59,806 nt of DNA from Actinomycetes bacterium (GTDB taxonomy: Bacteria > Actinomycetota > Acidimicrobiia > Acidimicrobiales > GCA-2861595), in assembly GCA_023264975.1 (NCBI GenBank), contig JAHFUS010000015.1:1-59806 (forward strand), written 5' to 3'. Position numbers and translations under genes: made by a program. The notes beneath the pieces were generated by a model. That model was not told the origin of the DNA. It saw only the letters and a list, made by a program, of their open reading frames with translations, and made no database searches. Shown in pieces: positions 7,959 to 15,701 of the stretch; the first letter of the stretch is position 1, and the number at the start of each line of letters is the position of its first letter.

Positions 7959-8052
7959 AACCCCTGCCCAACTCCACAAAGCGTCCGGACGGGCGAACAG
8001 TCCGTTCCGCGACGAGGTCGGCCCAGTGGCGCCAGACCGGAGTGGCCAGGGG

Positions 8053-8559
8053 TCAAGCGAGGACCCCAGAGGACTGTTCTGCCGCCCGCAGCGCATACCC
8101 CTGCACCGTCCACCACGTGAGGAACTCCTCGATCTCGATGGCGGCTTCCTTGTCGATGGAGCTGCGCAGGTTGTCGAGGCGCCGGCTCACCTCCGAGGAG
8201 ATGATGCGGTCGAGGGCGCCGACCACGCTGTCCTCGTCGATGAGGAAATGGGCGTCCGACTCCGGCAGCCGCAGGTCGGCTGCGATGCGCGCCGCCTCGG
8301 TGCCCAGCGCGTCGATGTCGACGCCCGATTCGGGCTGCACCTGCAACACCAGGCCCGCCTCGTTCTCCTCGACGCGCCGCAGGCAGTAGCCGTTGGTGAG
8401 GCAGGCGCCGGCCCACGTGCCGATCTCGGGAGAAGGCTGACTCGCGGTCTGCTCGGCCACGGACCGGTTGACGAACACCCCGGCCAGCGGACTCAGGGGA
8501 TGGGCCTGGGCCAAGGTGCGCGCCTGGCGTGCCAAATCGTCCGCGTCGGGACCCGTCAT
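8053..8559 (-). CDS. Unknown protein of the hydrogenase operon
   Basis: 168 residues, start at 8559, 28 nt after the NifU-like gene. A mixed helix/sheet protein with no signal peptide or span: WAGACLTNGYCLRRVEENEA, then a predicted sheet LVLQVQPESGVDI, and a C-terminal helical region rich in acidic residues (SSIDKEAAIEIEEFLTWWTV). Two Cys sit close together (ACLTNGYC) but no firm metal motif is visible. No family recognised; the position argues for an assembly or electron-transfer role. Confidence 0.7.
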   Translation of the reverse strand: MTGPDADDLARQARTLAQAHPLSPLAGVFVNRSVAEQTASQPSPEIGTWAGACLTNGYCLRRVEENEAGLVLQVQPESGVDIDALGTEAARIAADLRLPESDAHFLIDEDSVVGALDRIISSEVSRRLDNLRSSIDKEAAIEIEEFLTWWTVQGYALRAAEQSSGVLA

Positions 8560-8587
8560 CGAGCCTGGCCCGGCAGTCGGAGCATCT

Positions 8588-9223
8588 CTACCGGCCCTCG
8601 TGCCCGCGAATCTGCAGCAGCGGCGCCTGGGGCTCAGGGATGGCGCTGGCGCCGGCCGGGGCGGTGACGCACTCCAGGTCGACCGTCTCCGGGTTGACCT
8701 CGGCTGCCGGCTCGACCTCCTCCAGCCGGCGGAAGCTCGGCCAGTGAGTCTTGAGGGCCGCCTCCAGCCCGTAGGTGAGGGTGGCAGAGGAGCTGGCGCA
8801 CCCGTCGCACGTGCCGTGCATCTTCACGCTCACCACGCCGTCCACGACCGACACGATCTCGATGGACCCGCCGTGCGACTCGACCAGCGGGCTGATCTCG
8901 GCCATGGCCGCGTCGACCGCCTTGCGCATCTCCTCTTCGGCCTCGGTGTCGAGGCCCTCCCCCAGGCCGTAGGCGTTCAGCATCGTGCCCACGATCTCGT
9001 CCCGGGCGAGGGACTCCAGGAAGATCTCCCCTCGCCACGCCCGGGTCATGTCGATCATGCGCCCGAGACCGTCGCGGTGGACCGCGTCGACCCAGTCGAG
9101 CAGCTCCAACACCCGCTCCGAGACCTTCGAGTCGGGATGGTTGGCCAGGCCGTCTGCCAGGTCGGCGATGTGCTCCCACGCCCCCCTGTACGAAAGCTGG
9201 TCCTCGTCGGGCCCGATACTCAT
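8588..9223 (-). CDS. NifU-like Fe-S scaffold protein
   Basis: 211 residues, ATGA overlap with the gene before it. The N-terminal 90 residues are a helical domain without recognised motifs. Residues about 95-170 are the NifU C-terminal domain: helices, ISPLVESHGGSIEIVSV, then HGTCDGCASSSATL with the C-x2-C pair at residues 139 and 142 that binds a transferable Fe-S cluster. A low-complexity tail follows. NifU-like genes are a regular partner of actinobacterial-type (group 1h-like) hydrogenases. It may load the three clusters of the small subunit or carry electrons. Confidence 0.9.
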   Translation of the reverse strand: MSIGPDEDQLSYRGAWEHIADLADGLANHPDSKVSERVLELLDWVDAVHRDGLGRMIDMTRAWRGEIFLESLARDEIVGTMLNAYGLGEGLDTEAEEEMRKAVDAAMAEISPLVESHGGSIEIVSVVDGVVSVKMHGTCDGCASSSATLTYGLEAALKTHWPSFRRLEEVEPAAEVNPETVDLECVTAPAGASAIPEPQAPLLQIRGHEGR

Positions 9224-9753
9224 GCGTTCGTCACCTCCTCGGCGATGGCGCCGATCTCCTCACGGACCATGGCCAGTACCTGCTCCACCGTCGCCTCCAC
9301 CTCATTGGAGAACCCGAGCCCGAACGACCTGTCGCCTGGTTCCACCTCGATCACAACTGTGTCCTCGGGCAATGCCTTCCAGTACCGGATGATGGCGAGG
9401 GTGTGGTCCAAGTCGATGATACCGCCGACCGCCTCACCAAGTCGGTCGATGACCTCCTGGTCGGGCGGCGGGGTGAGGTCGAGCTTGTACCGGCGGATGG
9501 TGCCGGGCGGGTCGATGTCGCGCGGCATGGCGCCGACGAACACGACCTTGGCCGGCCGCAGGTCCTGCAGCAGGTGCAGCACCCGGTGCGCCGAGTAGGA
9601 CAGGTCCTCGATCACCACGCCCTCGGGCCAGTCGAGCCCTTCGACGCGCTTGATCCACTGGGTACCGAAGTCGAGGTCACGAAGCCACGGCAGACCAACG
9701 CCGCCCACCAGTATCTGGCGGGCGGCGTCGGTACCGTCGGAAGACGGAGGCAC
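9220..9753 (-). CDS. Second hydrogenase-protease-like protein, degenerate site
   Basis: 177 residues. The GTG start at 9753 shares bases with the TAG of the large-subunit gene (TAGTG). The chain follows the HybD/HycI fold: ILVGGVGLPWLRDLDFG (Gly-rich strand-loop, Asp28), VVIEDLSYSAHRVLHLLQDL, then VVFVGAMPRDIDPPGTIRRY where true proteases have VDAVD-x-G, an Asp-His pair (DLDHTLAI, His117), and the family-typical VIEVEPGDRSFGLGFSNEVE. The Asp of the central strand is replaced (VGAM), so one nickel ligand is missing. It may be a non-cutting chaperone for the large subunit; activity with altered ligands is not excluded. Confidence 0.75.
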   Translation of the reverse strand: MPPSSDGTDAARQILVGGVGLPWLRDLDFGTQWIKRVEGLDWPEGVVIEDLSYSAHRVLHLLQDLRPAKVVFVGAMPRDIDPPGTIRRYKLDLTPPPDQEVIDRLGEAVGGIIDLDHTLAIIRYWKALPEDTVVIEVEPGDRSFGLGFSNEVEATVEQVLAMVREEIGAIAEEVTNA

Positions 9754-11633
9754 TACTCCAGCGTGCAGCCGCAGGAGTTCACCTCTCGGGTGATGATGCC
9801 CCTGCCGGTGTCCATGTGGGTGGTGCAGGGCATACAGGGGTCGAAGCTGCGGATGGCCCGCAAGACGTCGAGGCCCTTGACCTGCTCGTCGGGCACGCTC
9901 TCGAGCAGCGGCGTGTCGATGATGGCCTGCTCGTAGGGGCCGAGGCCACCGAACGGGTCGCGGGGCGACGCGTTGAGCGTGGACGGCGTGGTGATCTGGT
10001 AGTTGAGCAGCTTGCCCTTGTCCATGTGGAGGTGGTGCGCCAGCCAGCCGCGCCCGGCCTCCCAGAAGCCCATGGCGATCCGCTCGTCCTTGGGCACCTT
10101 GTAGGGGGTGTGGACCTTGGTCTCGCCCCGGCGCCAGTACTCGAGGGCCTTGAGCATGCAGTTCATGCCGATGGCGGCGGTGAAGGCCATGGAGTAGGCC
10201 CTGGCCCGGTTGCGCTCGAGGGCGTTGATGGTCCGGGGGACCTTCCAGAACAGCTCCTCCTCGGGGAGGCCGTGGCGGGGCATGACCATGCGCAGGCCGT
10301 CGCCGGTGGACTCGAAGAAGGGGTTGTCGACGGTGTTGTTGGCCAGGGCGGTGGCCCACAGCTGGCCGTAGGCGCCGGTCTCGATGGTGCGCCGGTCCCA
10401 GCGGGGGGCGGTGTCCCAGGTGTACTTGCCACGGAAGTCGGTGGCCTGCGGCTTGGGGATCGTGGTCTTGTTCCACGGGTGGTACGGCGAGATGGGGTTG
10501 CCCAGGGGGTCCGTACGGAACCGGGGCGGGCCGGCGGTGGTCCAGTCCTCGTAGAAGGAGTGGTCGATGAACTCCTCGAAGCCGATGTTGATGTCGGTGA
10601 TGTTGGTGGTGACCAACTTGCCGTCGAGGATGACCGCCGGCTTCGACCAGCGGGCGTTGCCCCAGGCGTCGATGTTGGCGTAGGTGCCGTCGTAGTACTC
10701 GGAGTTGTCCCAGATGCCGGTCTGGGCGAGGTTCATCTCGCGGGCGCCCACCTGCTCGTAGGCCGGGTTGGCTTCGAGGAAGAAGTCCATCAGGTCGTCC
10801 CAGATGCGGCAGATGACCTTGGCGAAGTCGAAGATCTTGCCGAGCTGGGTGTAGTACTCGTTGAACGACGAGGTGGAGATGGTGGTGGTGACGCCGCCGG
10901 GGGCCAGCGTCGACGGGTGCGGGTACTTGCCGTACATGAGCATGCACATGATGCGGCCGACCCGGGTCCACTCCAGGGCTTCCAGGTAGATCTGGCCCGT
11001 GAGCGGGTTGAGGGCATCCATGATGTCCTTGATGGTGCGGTAGCCGTGGATGTCGCCGTGGGGCGACAGCGTCTTCTCGGCCCGGGTGACCAGCTCGGGG
11101 TTGGTCACCGACACCAGGGCGGTGGAGTAGTCGGGCCCGGCCAGCAGGCCGAGGTGCAGCGGGCGGTCGTAGAACATCTCGCCCACCTCGCCGAGGTTGC
11201 GCACCTCGATGCCGAGGGGGGGCGGGGTGACGCCGAACGCCATGTCGAGGCACTGCGACGAGACGGTGGCATGGACGCCGCCGCACACGCCGCATGCCCG
11301 CGAGCTGATGTCGATGGCGTCACGGGGGTCACGGCCCTGGAGGATGATCTCGTAGCCACGGAAGAGCATGGCCCGGGAGTGGGCCTCGACGGCCACGCGG
11401 TTCTCGAGATCGAGCACGCAGTGGACGGCGAGGGCGCCGGCCACGCGGGTCATCGGGTCGATGTTCCAGTCGCGCAGGCGGGGCGGCGCGGCCAGCTGGG
11501 CGCCGGGGCCTTCCTGGCGCCGTACGTAACCCTTGGGCTTGGCCACCGACACCGCATAGGGGTCGTTGACACCCTCGCGCAGGGTGGCCTTGCCGCTCTG
11601 GTCGAACTCGATGGGCAGATTCTTGAAGCACAT
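9753..11633 (-). CDS. [NiFe] hydrogenase large subunit
   Basis: 626 residues, start ATG at 11633 (MCFKNLPIEFDQ). It oxidises H2 at the NiFe(CN)2CO centre. Ligands seen: RACGVCGGVH (Cys114, Cys117, His121) and DPCMPCTTH (Cys600, Cys603, His606). After His606 comes a 20-residue tail ending SCGCTLE, expected to be removed by the maturation protease. Overall sequence (for example EAHSRAMLFRGYEI, GVTTTISTSSFNEYY) fits the actinobacterial-type group 1h and its near relatives rather than membrane-bound Tat enzymes. It lies 129 nt downstream of the small subunit gene. Confidence 0.96.
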   Translation of the reverse strand: MCFKNLPIEFDQSGKATLREGVNDPYAVSVAKPKGYVRRQEGPGAQLAAPPRLRDWNIDPMTRVAGALAVHCVLDLENRVAVEAHSRAMLFRGYEIILQGRDPRDAIDISSRACGVCGGVHATVSSQCLDMAFGVTPPPLGIEVRNLGEVGEMFYDRPLHLGLLAGPDYSTALVSVTNPELVTRAEKTLSPHGDIHGYRTIKDIMDALNPLTGQIYLEALEWTRVGRIMCMLMYGKYPHPSTLAPGGVTTTISTSSFNEYYTQLGKIFDFAKVICRIWDDLMDFFLEANPAYEQVGAREMNLAQTGIWDNSEYYDGTYANIDAWGNARWSKPAVILDGKLVTTNITDINIGFEEFIDHSFYEDWTTAGPPRFRTDPLGNPISPYHPWNKTTIPKPQATDFRGKYTWDTAPRWDRRTIETGAYGQLWATALANNTVDNPFFESTGDGLRMVMPRHGLPEEELFWKVPRTINALERNRARAYSMAFTAAIGMNCMLKALEYWRRGETKVHTPYKVPKDERIAMGFWEAGRGWLAHHLHMDKGKLLNYQITTPSTLNASPRDPFGGLGPYEQAIIDTPLLESVPDEQVKGLDVLRAIRSFDPCMPCTTHMDTGRGIITREVNSCGCTLE

Positions 11634-11762
11634 AGAGCGCTGCTCCCCTTCGTTGCGCCCTCCGGATCGGGAGGACTTCTGGTGTTCTCTGGACCCTGGT
11701 TGCCTGGCACTACGTGGCGGGGAGAGCGACCGGATGGCCGCCCTCCCCGTGTTCAACTACTG

Positions 11763-13085
11763 CTAGCGGCCGCCCTCGTGTGAGTGCTGCACCGACGAGT
11801 ACGCCTTGTGGAAGGCCTTGAGCGCACCCTTGGGCGGGGTCTTGGACCTTGCCCAACCGCTGGAGATGGCGCCGTCGGCGGTCCACCTGGGCGTCATGTT
11901 CTTGTCGACCCGCGTCATGTTGCGCATACGGCGGATGAACCCGCCGGTGATCTTGCTGGTGGTGCTGGACAGCATCGAGCCGGGCGACTTCTCGAAGATG
12001 GGCGAGAACTTGTCCGGGAAGCCGGGCATGGTGCACCCGATGCAGATGCCGCCCATCTGCATGCACCCGCCATGGCCGTCGACGATGCCGCGCTCGGCGA
12101 TGTTGCACTGGACCACAGGGCCCCAGCAACCGAGCTCGACGAGACACTCCTTGTCGCCGTACTCCTCGGCGAACACGCCCTCTTCGTAGTAGCCGGCACG
12201 GGGGCAGTGGCGGTGCACCGTCTCGCCGAACAACCAGGCCGGGCGGCCCAGCTCGTCGAACTCGGGCAGCGGGGCCAGGCCGTTGAGGAACAGCAGGGCG
12301 GCGGCCGCCGTCTCCAGGTAGTTGTCGCCGATGGGCGAGCAGCCCGGGATGTTGACGATGGGCACGCCGAAGGCGGAGCGGTAGTCGCGGCCCAGGTAGT
12401 CCATCATCCCCATGGAGTTGGTGACGTTGCCCTTGGCCGCCGGGATGCCGCCCCAACTGGCGCAGGTACCGATTGCGATGATGGCGGCGGCGCCGGGCGC
12501 CAGGCGGTCGAGCCACTCGAGGCTGGTGATCTGGCGGCCGGTGGCCGGGTCCTCGCCGAGGCCCATCCAGTAGCCGCCGGTCTGGGCGGCGATGGACTCG
12601 TCCATGATCGACCCCTCCCACGTGATGACGTAGGGGGCGTCGAGTTCGCCGCGCTCGGCCATGAAGAGGTTGTGCGTCCACTCGGGGCCCACCTCGGTGG
12701 ACACCACGGTGTGGATCAGCTCCACCCGGGGCAGGCCCGGGATGATGCCGGCCAGCAGGTGCTCCACCCGGGGATGGGTGCCACCCGCCACGGCTACGGT
12801 GCAGCCGTCGCAGGAACCGCCCACCATCCAGATCAGGTAGATCTTCTTGAGGGGGCCGAGGGCCAGCACGTCGGGCGGCTCTTCGAGAGCCCGGCTGCGC
12901 ACGCCGATGGGCGCCATGGGATCGAGGGGGTCGTACCCGTCGATGAGGCCGATGTCACGCCGGCCCCGCTTGAAGCTGTCCATCTCCGAGCCACGGGACG
13001 TGGGCCCAGCGGTCGTCGTGGAGACGGCGCTGCCCGTATCAGGCCCTGCTTCGCGCCTCCGGCGACTGCGACCTTCGGTTGCCAT
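11763..13085 (-). CDS. [NiFe] hydrogenase small subunit, group 1h-like
   Basis: 440 residues, start ATG at 13085. It carries electrons from the active site through three Fe-S clusters. Ligands: SCDGC (Cys92, Cys95), GTCASWGG and NIPGCSP for the proximal cluster; HRHCPRAG, ECLVELGC and VVQC for the distal one; GGCMQMGGICIGCTMPGFPD for the medial one. The first 60 residues are polar and basic (SRRRR) with no hydrophobic stretch, so there is no Tat signal and the enzyme should face the cytoplasm. In characterised group 1h enzymes the first motif is CDGD (Asp ligand); here it is CDGC. An internal Met at residue 35 is an alternative start. Confidence 0.95.
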   Translation of the reverse strand: MATEGRSRRRREAGPDTGSAVSTTTAGPTSRGSEMDSFKRGRRDIGLIDGYDPLDPMAPIGVRSRALEEPPDVLALGPLKKIYLIWMVGGSCDGCTVAVAGGTHPRVEHLLAGIIPGLPRVELIHTVVSTEVGPEWTHNLFMAERGELDAPYVITWEGSIMDESIAAQTGGYWMGLGEDPATGRQITSLEWLDRLAPGAAAIIAIGTCASWGGIPAAKGNVTNSMGMMDYLGRDYRSAFGVPIVNIPGCSPIGDNYLETAAAALLFLNGLAPLPEFDELGRPAWLFGETVHRHCPRAGYYEEGVFAEEYGDKECLVELGCWGPVVQCNIAERGIVDGHGGCMQMGGICIGCTMPGFPDKFSPIFEKSPGSMLSSTTSKITGGFIRRMRNMTRVDKNMTPRWTADGAISSGWARSKTPPKGALKAFHKAYSSVQHSHEGGR

Positions 13086-13114
13086 GGATTCGAAACCCCC
13101 TCGTTTGGGTCGTG

Positions 13115-13129
13115 GTATGTGTACACTAC
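13115..13129. promoter_or_regulatory. Operator-like palindrome at hydrogenase promoter
   Basis: GTATGTGTACACTAC, a palindrome with a perfect 8-bp core GTGTACAC (13119-13126) and matching outer GTA/TAC. It lies 30 nt upstream of the small-subunit ATG and overlaps the best -10 candidate. It shares TATGTGTA with the palindrome at 3517-3531. PadR or the Cys-rich winged-helix protein encoded divergently are candidate binders. Confidence 0.5.
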
Positions 13130-13151
13130 ACCTATCTGGCGGCGACGTCAG
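13123..13151 (-). promoter_or_regulatory. Candidate hydrogenase operon promoter
   Basis: On the minus strand CTGACG (13146-13151) and TAGTGT (13123-13128) are separated by 17 nt, a weak sigma70-like pair. Transcription would begin near 13116, giving a leader of about 30 nt. The -10 lies inside the palindrome, which fits repression. Confidence 0.3.
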
Positions 13152-13273
13152 CGGGCAGATGGGGAGAATTTTTTCCGGCACTGTTCCCCCAGGTGCCCTG
13201 ATGATGCTTCAGTGGAAGAAGGACGACGGCGTCCCTATCGACGCCGAGACCTTGCCCTCCAGGAAGGATAGAC

Positions 13274-13687
13274 GTGGACGAACTGCTGCACCCGCCCAAG
13301 TCGCAGGCACTGCGGGAGATGTTCTGGCGGAGCGAGATCCTCCAGGTCATCTATTGGCTCCGGGGCGAGCAATTCGGCCTTGGCGAGTTCCGCGACCAGG
13401 CCGACGCCAAGATGCTGGAGCGCTTCCTCGGGGTCGACGCGGAGATCGGGGTCCTGTACCTCGACCTGCTGGTCGACCGCGGCGACCTGGAGCGCGACGA
13501 CGACCGCTACCGCCTCTCGGAAGAGGGGGTCCGGGAAGGCGCTCTCGAGTTCGCGGCCAGCTGGAGCGACCTCACCAGGCCCACCCACGGCGAATGCAGC
13601 GCCGACTGCTGGTGCCACAACTCGCCCGACGAGGCAGCGGCGTGCCAGCAGGAACGGGCCGCCGCCCACGCGGACCACGACCATTAG
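13274..13687 (+). CDS. Winged-helix protein with C-terminal Cys cluster
   Basis: 137 residues, GTG start at 13274 with GGAAGGA upstream, transcribed divergently from the hydrogenase structural genes. Residues about 15-90 look like a winged helix (SEILQVIYWLRGE, VLYLDLLVDRGDLERDDDRY, then RLSEEGVREGALEF). The C-terminus holds Cys108, Cys112, Cys114 and Cys124 (C-x3-C-x-C-x9-C) and ends in a His-rich tail (HADHDH). This could bind Fe-S, zinc or nickel, making it a candidate O2-, redox- or nickel-responsive regulator of the island. No named family recognised. Confidence 0.75.
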   Translation: MDELLHPPKSQALREMFWRSEILQVIYWLRGEQFGLGEFRDQADAKMLERFLGVDAEIGVLYLDLLVDRGDLERDDDRYRLSEEGVREGALEFAASWSDLTRPTHGECSADCWCHNSPDEAAACQQERAAAHADHDH

Positions 13688-13703
13688 GAGGACGGACGTC
13701 ACC

Positions 13704-14114
13704 ATGGCCACCGAAGGCAAGTCCCGCAAGTCCCTCGAGGAGCCCCAGGGCGGCCTCCCCCGCAACTACCTGCGGGCCAGCCTGCTGCTCCTCATCGGCG
13801 AGGCGCCGGCCCACGGCTACGACCTCCTCGACCAGATCGCCCAGCTCGGGCTGCGTTCCGTCGACCCGGGCGGGCTGTACCGCACGCTGCGGGTAATGGA
13901 GGACGACGGCCTCGTCGCCTCGTCCTGGCAGCACTCCAGCGCCGGCCCCGCCCGCCGCACCTACCGCCTCACGGCCGACGGTGTCGACTGGCTGCACGCC
14001 TGGGCCGGTGCCCTGCGCGAGAGCCACCGCTACCTGTCCGCCTATCTGGGCCGCTACGACGACATCGCCACCACGGTCAGCGCCACCCTCGACGAGGTGA
14101 CCATCCTCCCGTGA
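13704..14114 (+). CDS. PadR-family transcriptional regulator
   Basis: 136 residues, start ATG at 13704, 16 nt after the preceding gene. Winged-helix motif of PadR: YLRASLLLLIGEAPAHGYDL, then DPGGLYRTLRVMEDDGLV and ARRTYRLTADGVDWL, followed by a C-terminal helix for dimerisation. It has the same DNA-binding plan as the PadR-receiver fusion at 3544-4314 but no receiver. Its first residues, MATEGKSRKS, nearly match those of the hydrogenase small subunit (MATEGRSRRR). Likely controls the divergent hydrogenase promoters. Confidence 0.88.
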   Translation: MATEGKSRKSLEEPQGGLPRNYLRASLLLLIGEAPAHGYDLLDQIAQLGLRSVDPGGLYRTLRVMEDDGLVASSWQHSSAGPARRTYRLTADGVDWLHAWAGALRESHRYLSAYLGRYDDIATTVSATLDEVTILP

Positions 14115-14178
14115 CCGGCACGGGAGGTCGGTCCATGGGCAACTCACCGGCGTGCCATCACGAAGGGATGCCACGCCG

Positions 14179-14997
14179 GTGACGACGTTGGACATCGAGG
14201 CGGGCGCGTCCGCCACAGCCCCCCCCGAGAGCGGGCTACGCATCGCGCTGGCCGGCAAGGGCGGTGCCGGCAAGACCACCATCTCGGCGACACTCTCACG
14301 GCTGCTGGCCAGGCGGGGCCACCCCGTGCTCGTCATCGACGGCGACAGCAACCCCAACGTGGCCGTCGCCCTGGGCGTGTCCCAGGCCGACGCCGCCGCC
14401 ATCCCGCCACTGCCGCTCGGCCTCGTGTCCCGCCGCCTCGACGGGCCGGCGCTGAAGGACCCCGTCACCAGCATCGTCGAGCGCTTCGGGGCCACCGCCC
14501 CCGACGGTGTCTCCGTCGTGCACATGGCCATGCCGGCGCACGCCGACGAGGGCTGCCTGTGCTCCTCGCACGCCACGGTGAGCGCCATCCTGGCCGATAC
14601 GGGCCGCACCCGCGAGTCGGTCACCCTGCTCGACCTCGAGGCGTCCCCCGAGAACTTCAGCCGCGGCACCACCCGCCACGTCGACGCCCTGCTGTTCGTG
14701 GTGGAGCCGTACTACCGCTCGCTGGAGACGGCCCGGCGCATGGGCGTACTGGCCGCCGAGCTCGAGCTCGACAGGGTGTGGGTGGTGGCCAACAAGCTGC
14801 GCTCCCCCGGCGACATCGAGGCCATCGACGAGTTCTTCGGCAACCACAACCTGCATGTGGCCGCCTACGTGCCGTGGGGCGACTCGGTGCTCGACGCCGA
14901 CAAGGAGGGCACCCCCCTCCTCGACTTCGAGCCCGACGGCCCGGTCGTCGCCGCCATCGCCGGCCTGGCCGACCGCCTCGTCGACGCCCAAGGCTGA
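14179..14997 (+). CDS. CooC/MinD-like metal-insertion ATPase
   Basis: About 272 residues from GTG 14179 (in-frame GTG at 14152 is the alternative; neither has a perfect ribosome site). The deviant Walker A motif GKGGAGKT is at residues 26-33, with VIDGDSNPN after it and LLDLEASPENFSRG as the switch II region. A Cys-x-Cys pair (GCLCSSH, about residues 126 and 128) matches the metal-binding CxC of CooC, the ATPase that loads nickel into CO dehydrogenase. There is no hypB in the window, so this protein is a good candidate for nickel delivery to the hydrogenase here (inference). Confidence 0.88.
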   Translation: MTTLDIEAGASATAPPESGLRIALAGKGGAGKTTISATLSRLLARRGHPVLVIDGDSNPNVAVALGVSQADAAAIPPLPLGLVSRRLDGPALKDPVTSIVERFGATAPDGVSVVHMAMPAHADEGCLCSSHATVSAILADTGRTRESVTLLDLEASPENFSRGTTRHVDALLFVVEPYYRSLETARRMGVLAAELELDRVWVVANKLRSPGDIEAIDEFFGNHNLHVAAYVPWGDSVLDADKEGTPLLDFEPDGPVVAAIAGLADRLVDAQG

Positions 14998-15039
14998 TCC
15001 CGGCCCGTTCTCGTCGGTAGAACGCCGAGCCGGTCGGCG

Positions 15040-15223
15040 CTACATGAAGTTGCGGGTATACAGGGGCGGACAACGCGGCCGCCTGCCCGGGCGGGAAGCC
15101 CAGCTTCACCAGGCGCCTGCGCCGGCCGTCGCCCATCTCGGCCTGGAGCTCCTCCGTCGCCAATTCGCTGTGAGAAGTCGACGAAGCGGACACCAGACCG
15201 CGTCCGGTAGGTGTAACATTCAC
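15040..15223 (-). pseudogene. Short conserved-looking gene with apparent frameshift
   Basis: A minus-strand frame reads SELATEELQAEMGDGRR, then LVKLGFPPGQAAALSA. Skipping one C of a CCCC run gives LYTRNFM followed by TAG (15040-15042), a natural-looking protein end; without the skip the frame runs on antisense to the CooC-like gene. GFPPxQAAAL is the kind of motif found in short actinobacterial hypothetical proteins. The upstream limit (start at 15223 or later) is uncertain. It may be an indel error or a decayed gene. Confidence 0.35.
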
Positions 15224-15269
15224 TTATTCGATCGGCAACAAGTACCTCGTCGCGACACAAGGCTCCCCG

Positions 15270-15557
15270 ATGAGCGGGTGGTTCATCGCGTCCCTCCTCG
15301 GGGGCCTGTTCGCCCTGCTGGTCCTCGGCCTGCTGGTCGTGGTCTCGAAGGCAGTTATGCGCACGGCCCACAACGCATCCGAGCTGATGGTGGCGTTGGA
15401 GCAGGTCCAGGCCCAGACCAAGGTGCTGGCCGACCTCGAGGCCCAGAGCGGTCATACGGCCCGGGTGGCGACCGACACCGCCACCGCGCTGGCGGAGATC
15501 CGCCTCTACGAGCGGGTGTCGGAGCAGGAAGGCAACGGACGCGATGGCAGTCGTTGA
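15270..15557 (+). CDS. Small membrane protein with coiled tail
   Basis: 95 residues. One strong hydrophobic helix (FIASLLGGLFALLVLGLLVV, residues about 5-25), then a predicted coiled region (ALEQVQAQTKVLADLEAQ) and a charged end. It sits between the CooC-like ATPase and hypC. The layout is the same as in the two small membrane proteins at 692-1279. It might tether the cytoplasmic hydrogenase or its partner to the membrane, but nothing in the sequence proves this. Confidence 0.7.
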   Translation: MSGWFIASLLGGLFALLVLGLLVVVSKAVMRTAHNASELMVALEQVQAQTKVLADLEAQSGHTARVATDTATALAEIRLYERVSEQEGNGRDGSR

Positions 15558-15701
15558 TTGGCCTGTCCGGCACGAGGTGGGAGGCCGGCAGATCACTCCC
15601 ACACCTGTACGATTGAAGGTCCCGGCGCTTCTCGGTAGAGGCGCCCGACCTTCCGGCGAGGCAGCCTTCGCCGCATCTCTTCGAGCCTCAGGAGGCGCGC
15701 C

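Noticed and set aside
9220-11295. A 691-codon open frame running through the large-subunit gene into the protease-like gene
   Set aside because: Only the last 177 codons look like protein; upstream it is the Arg/His/Pro-rich shadow of the large subunit. A GTG start at 9753 in the TAGTG overlap fits the operon.
11763-13085. Calling the hydrogenase a confirmed high-affinity group 1h (hhySL) enzyme
   Set aside because: Overall similarity is strong, but the CDGC motif departs from the group 1h signature; subgroup needs a phylogeny that cannot be run here.
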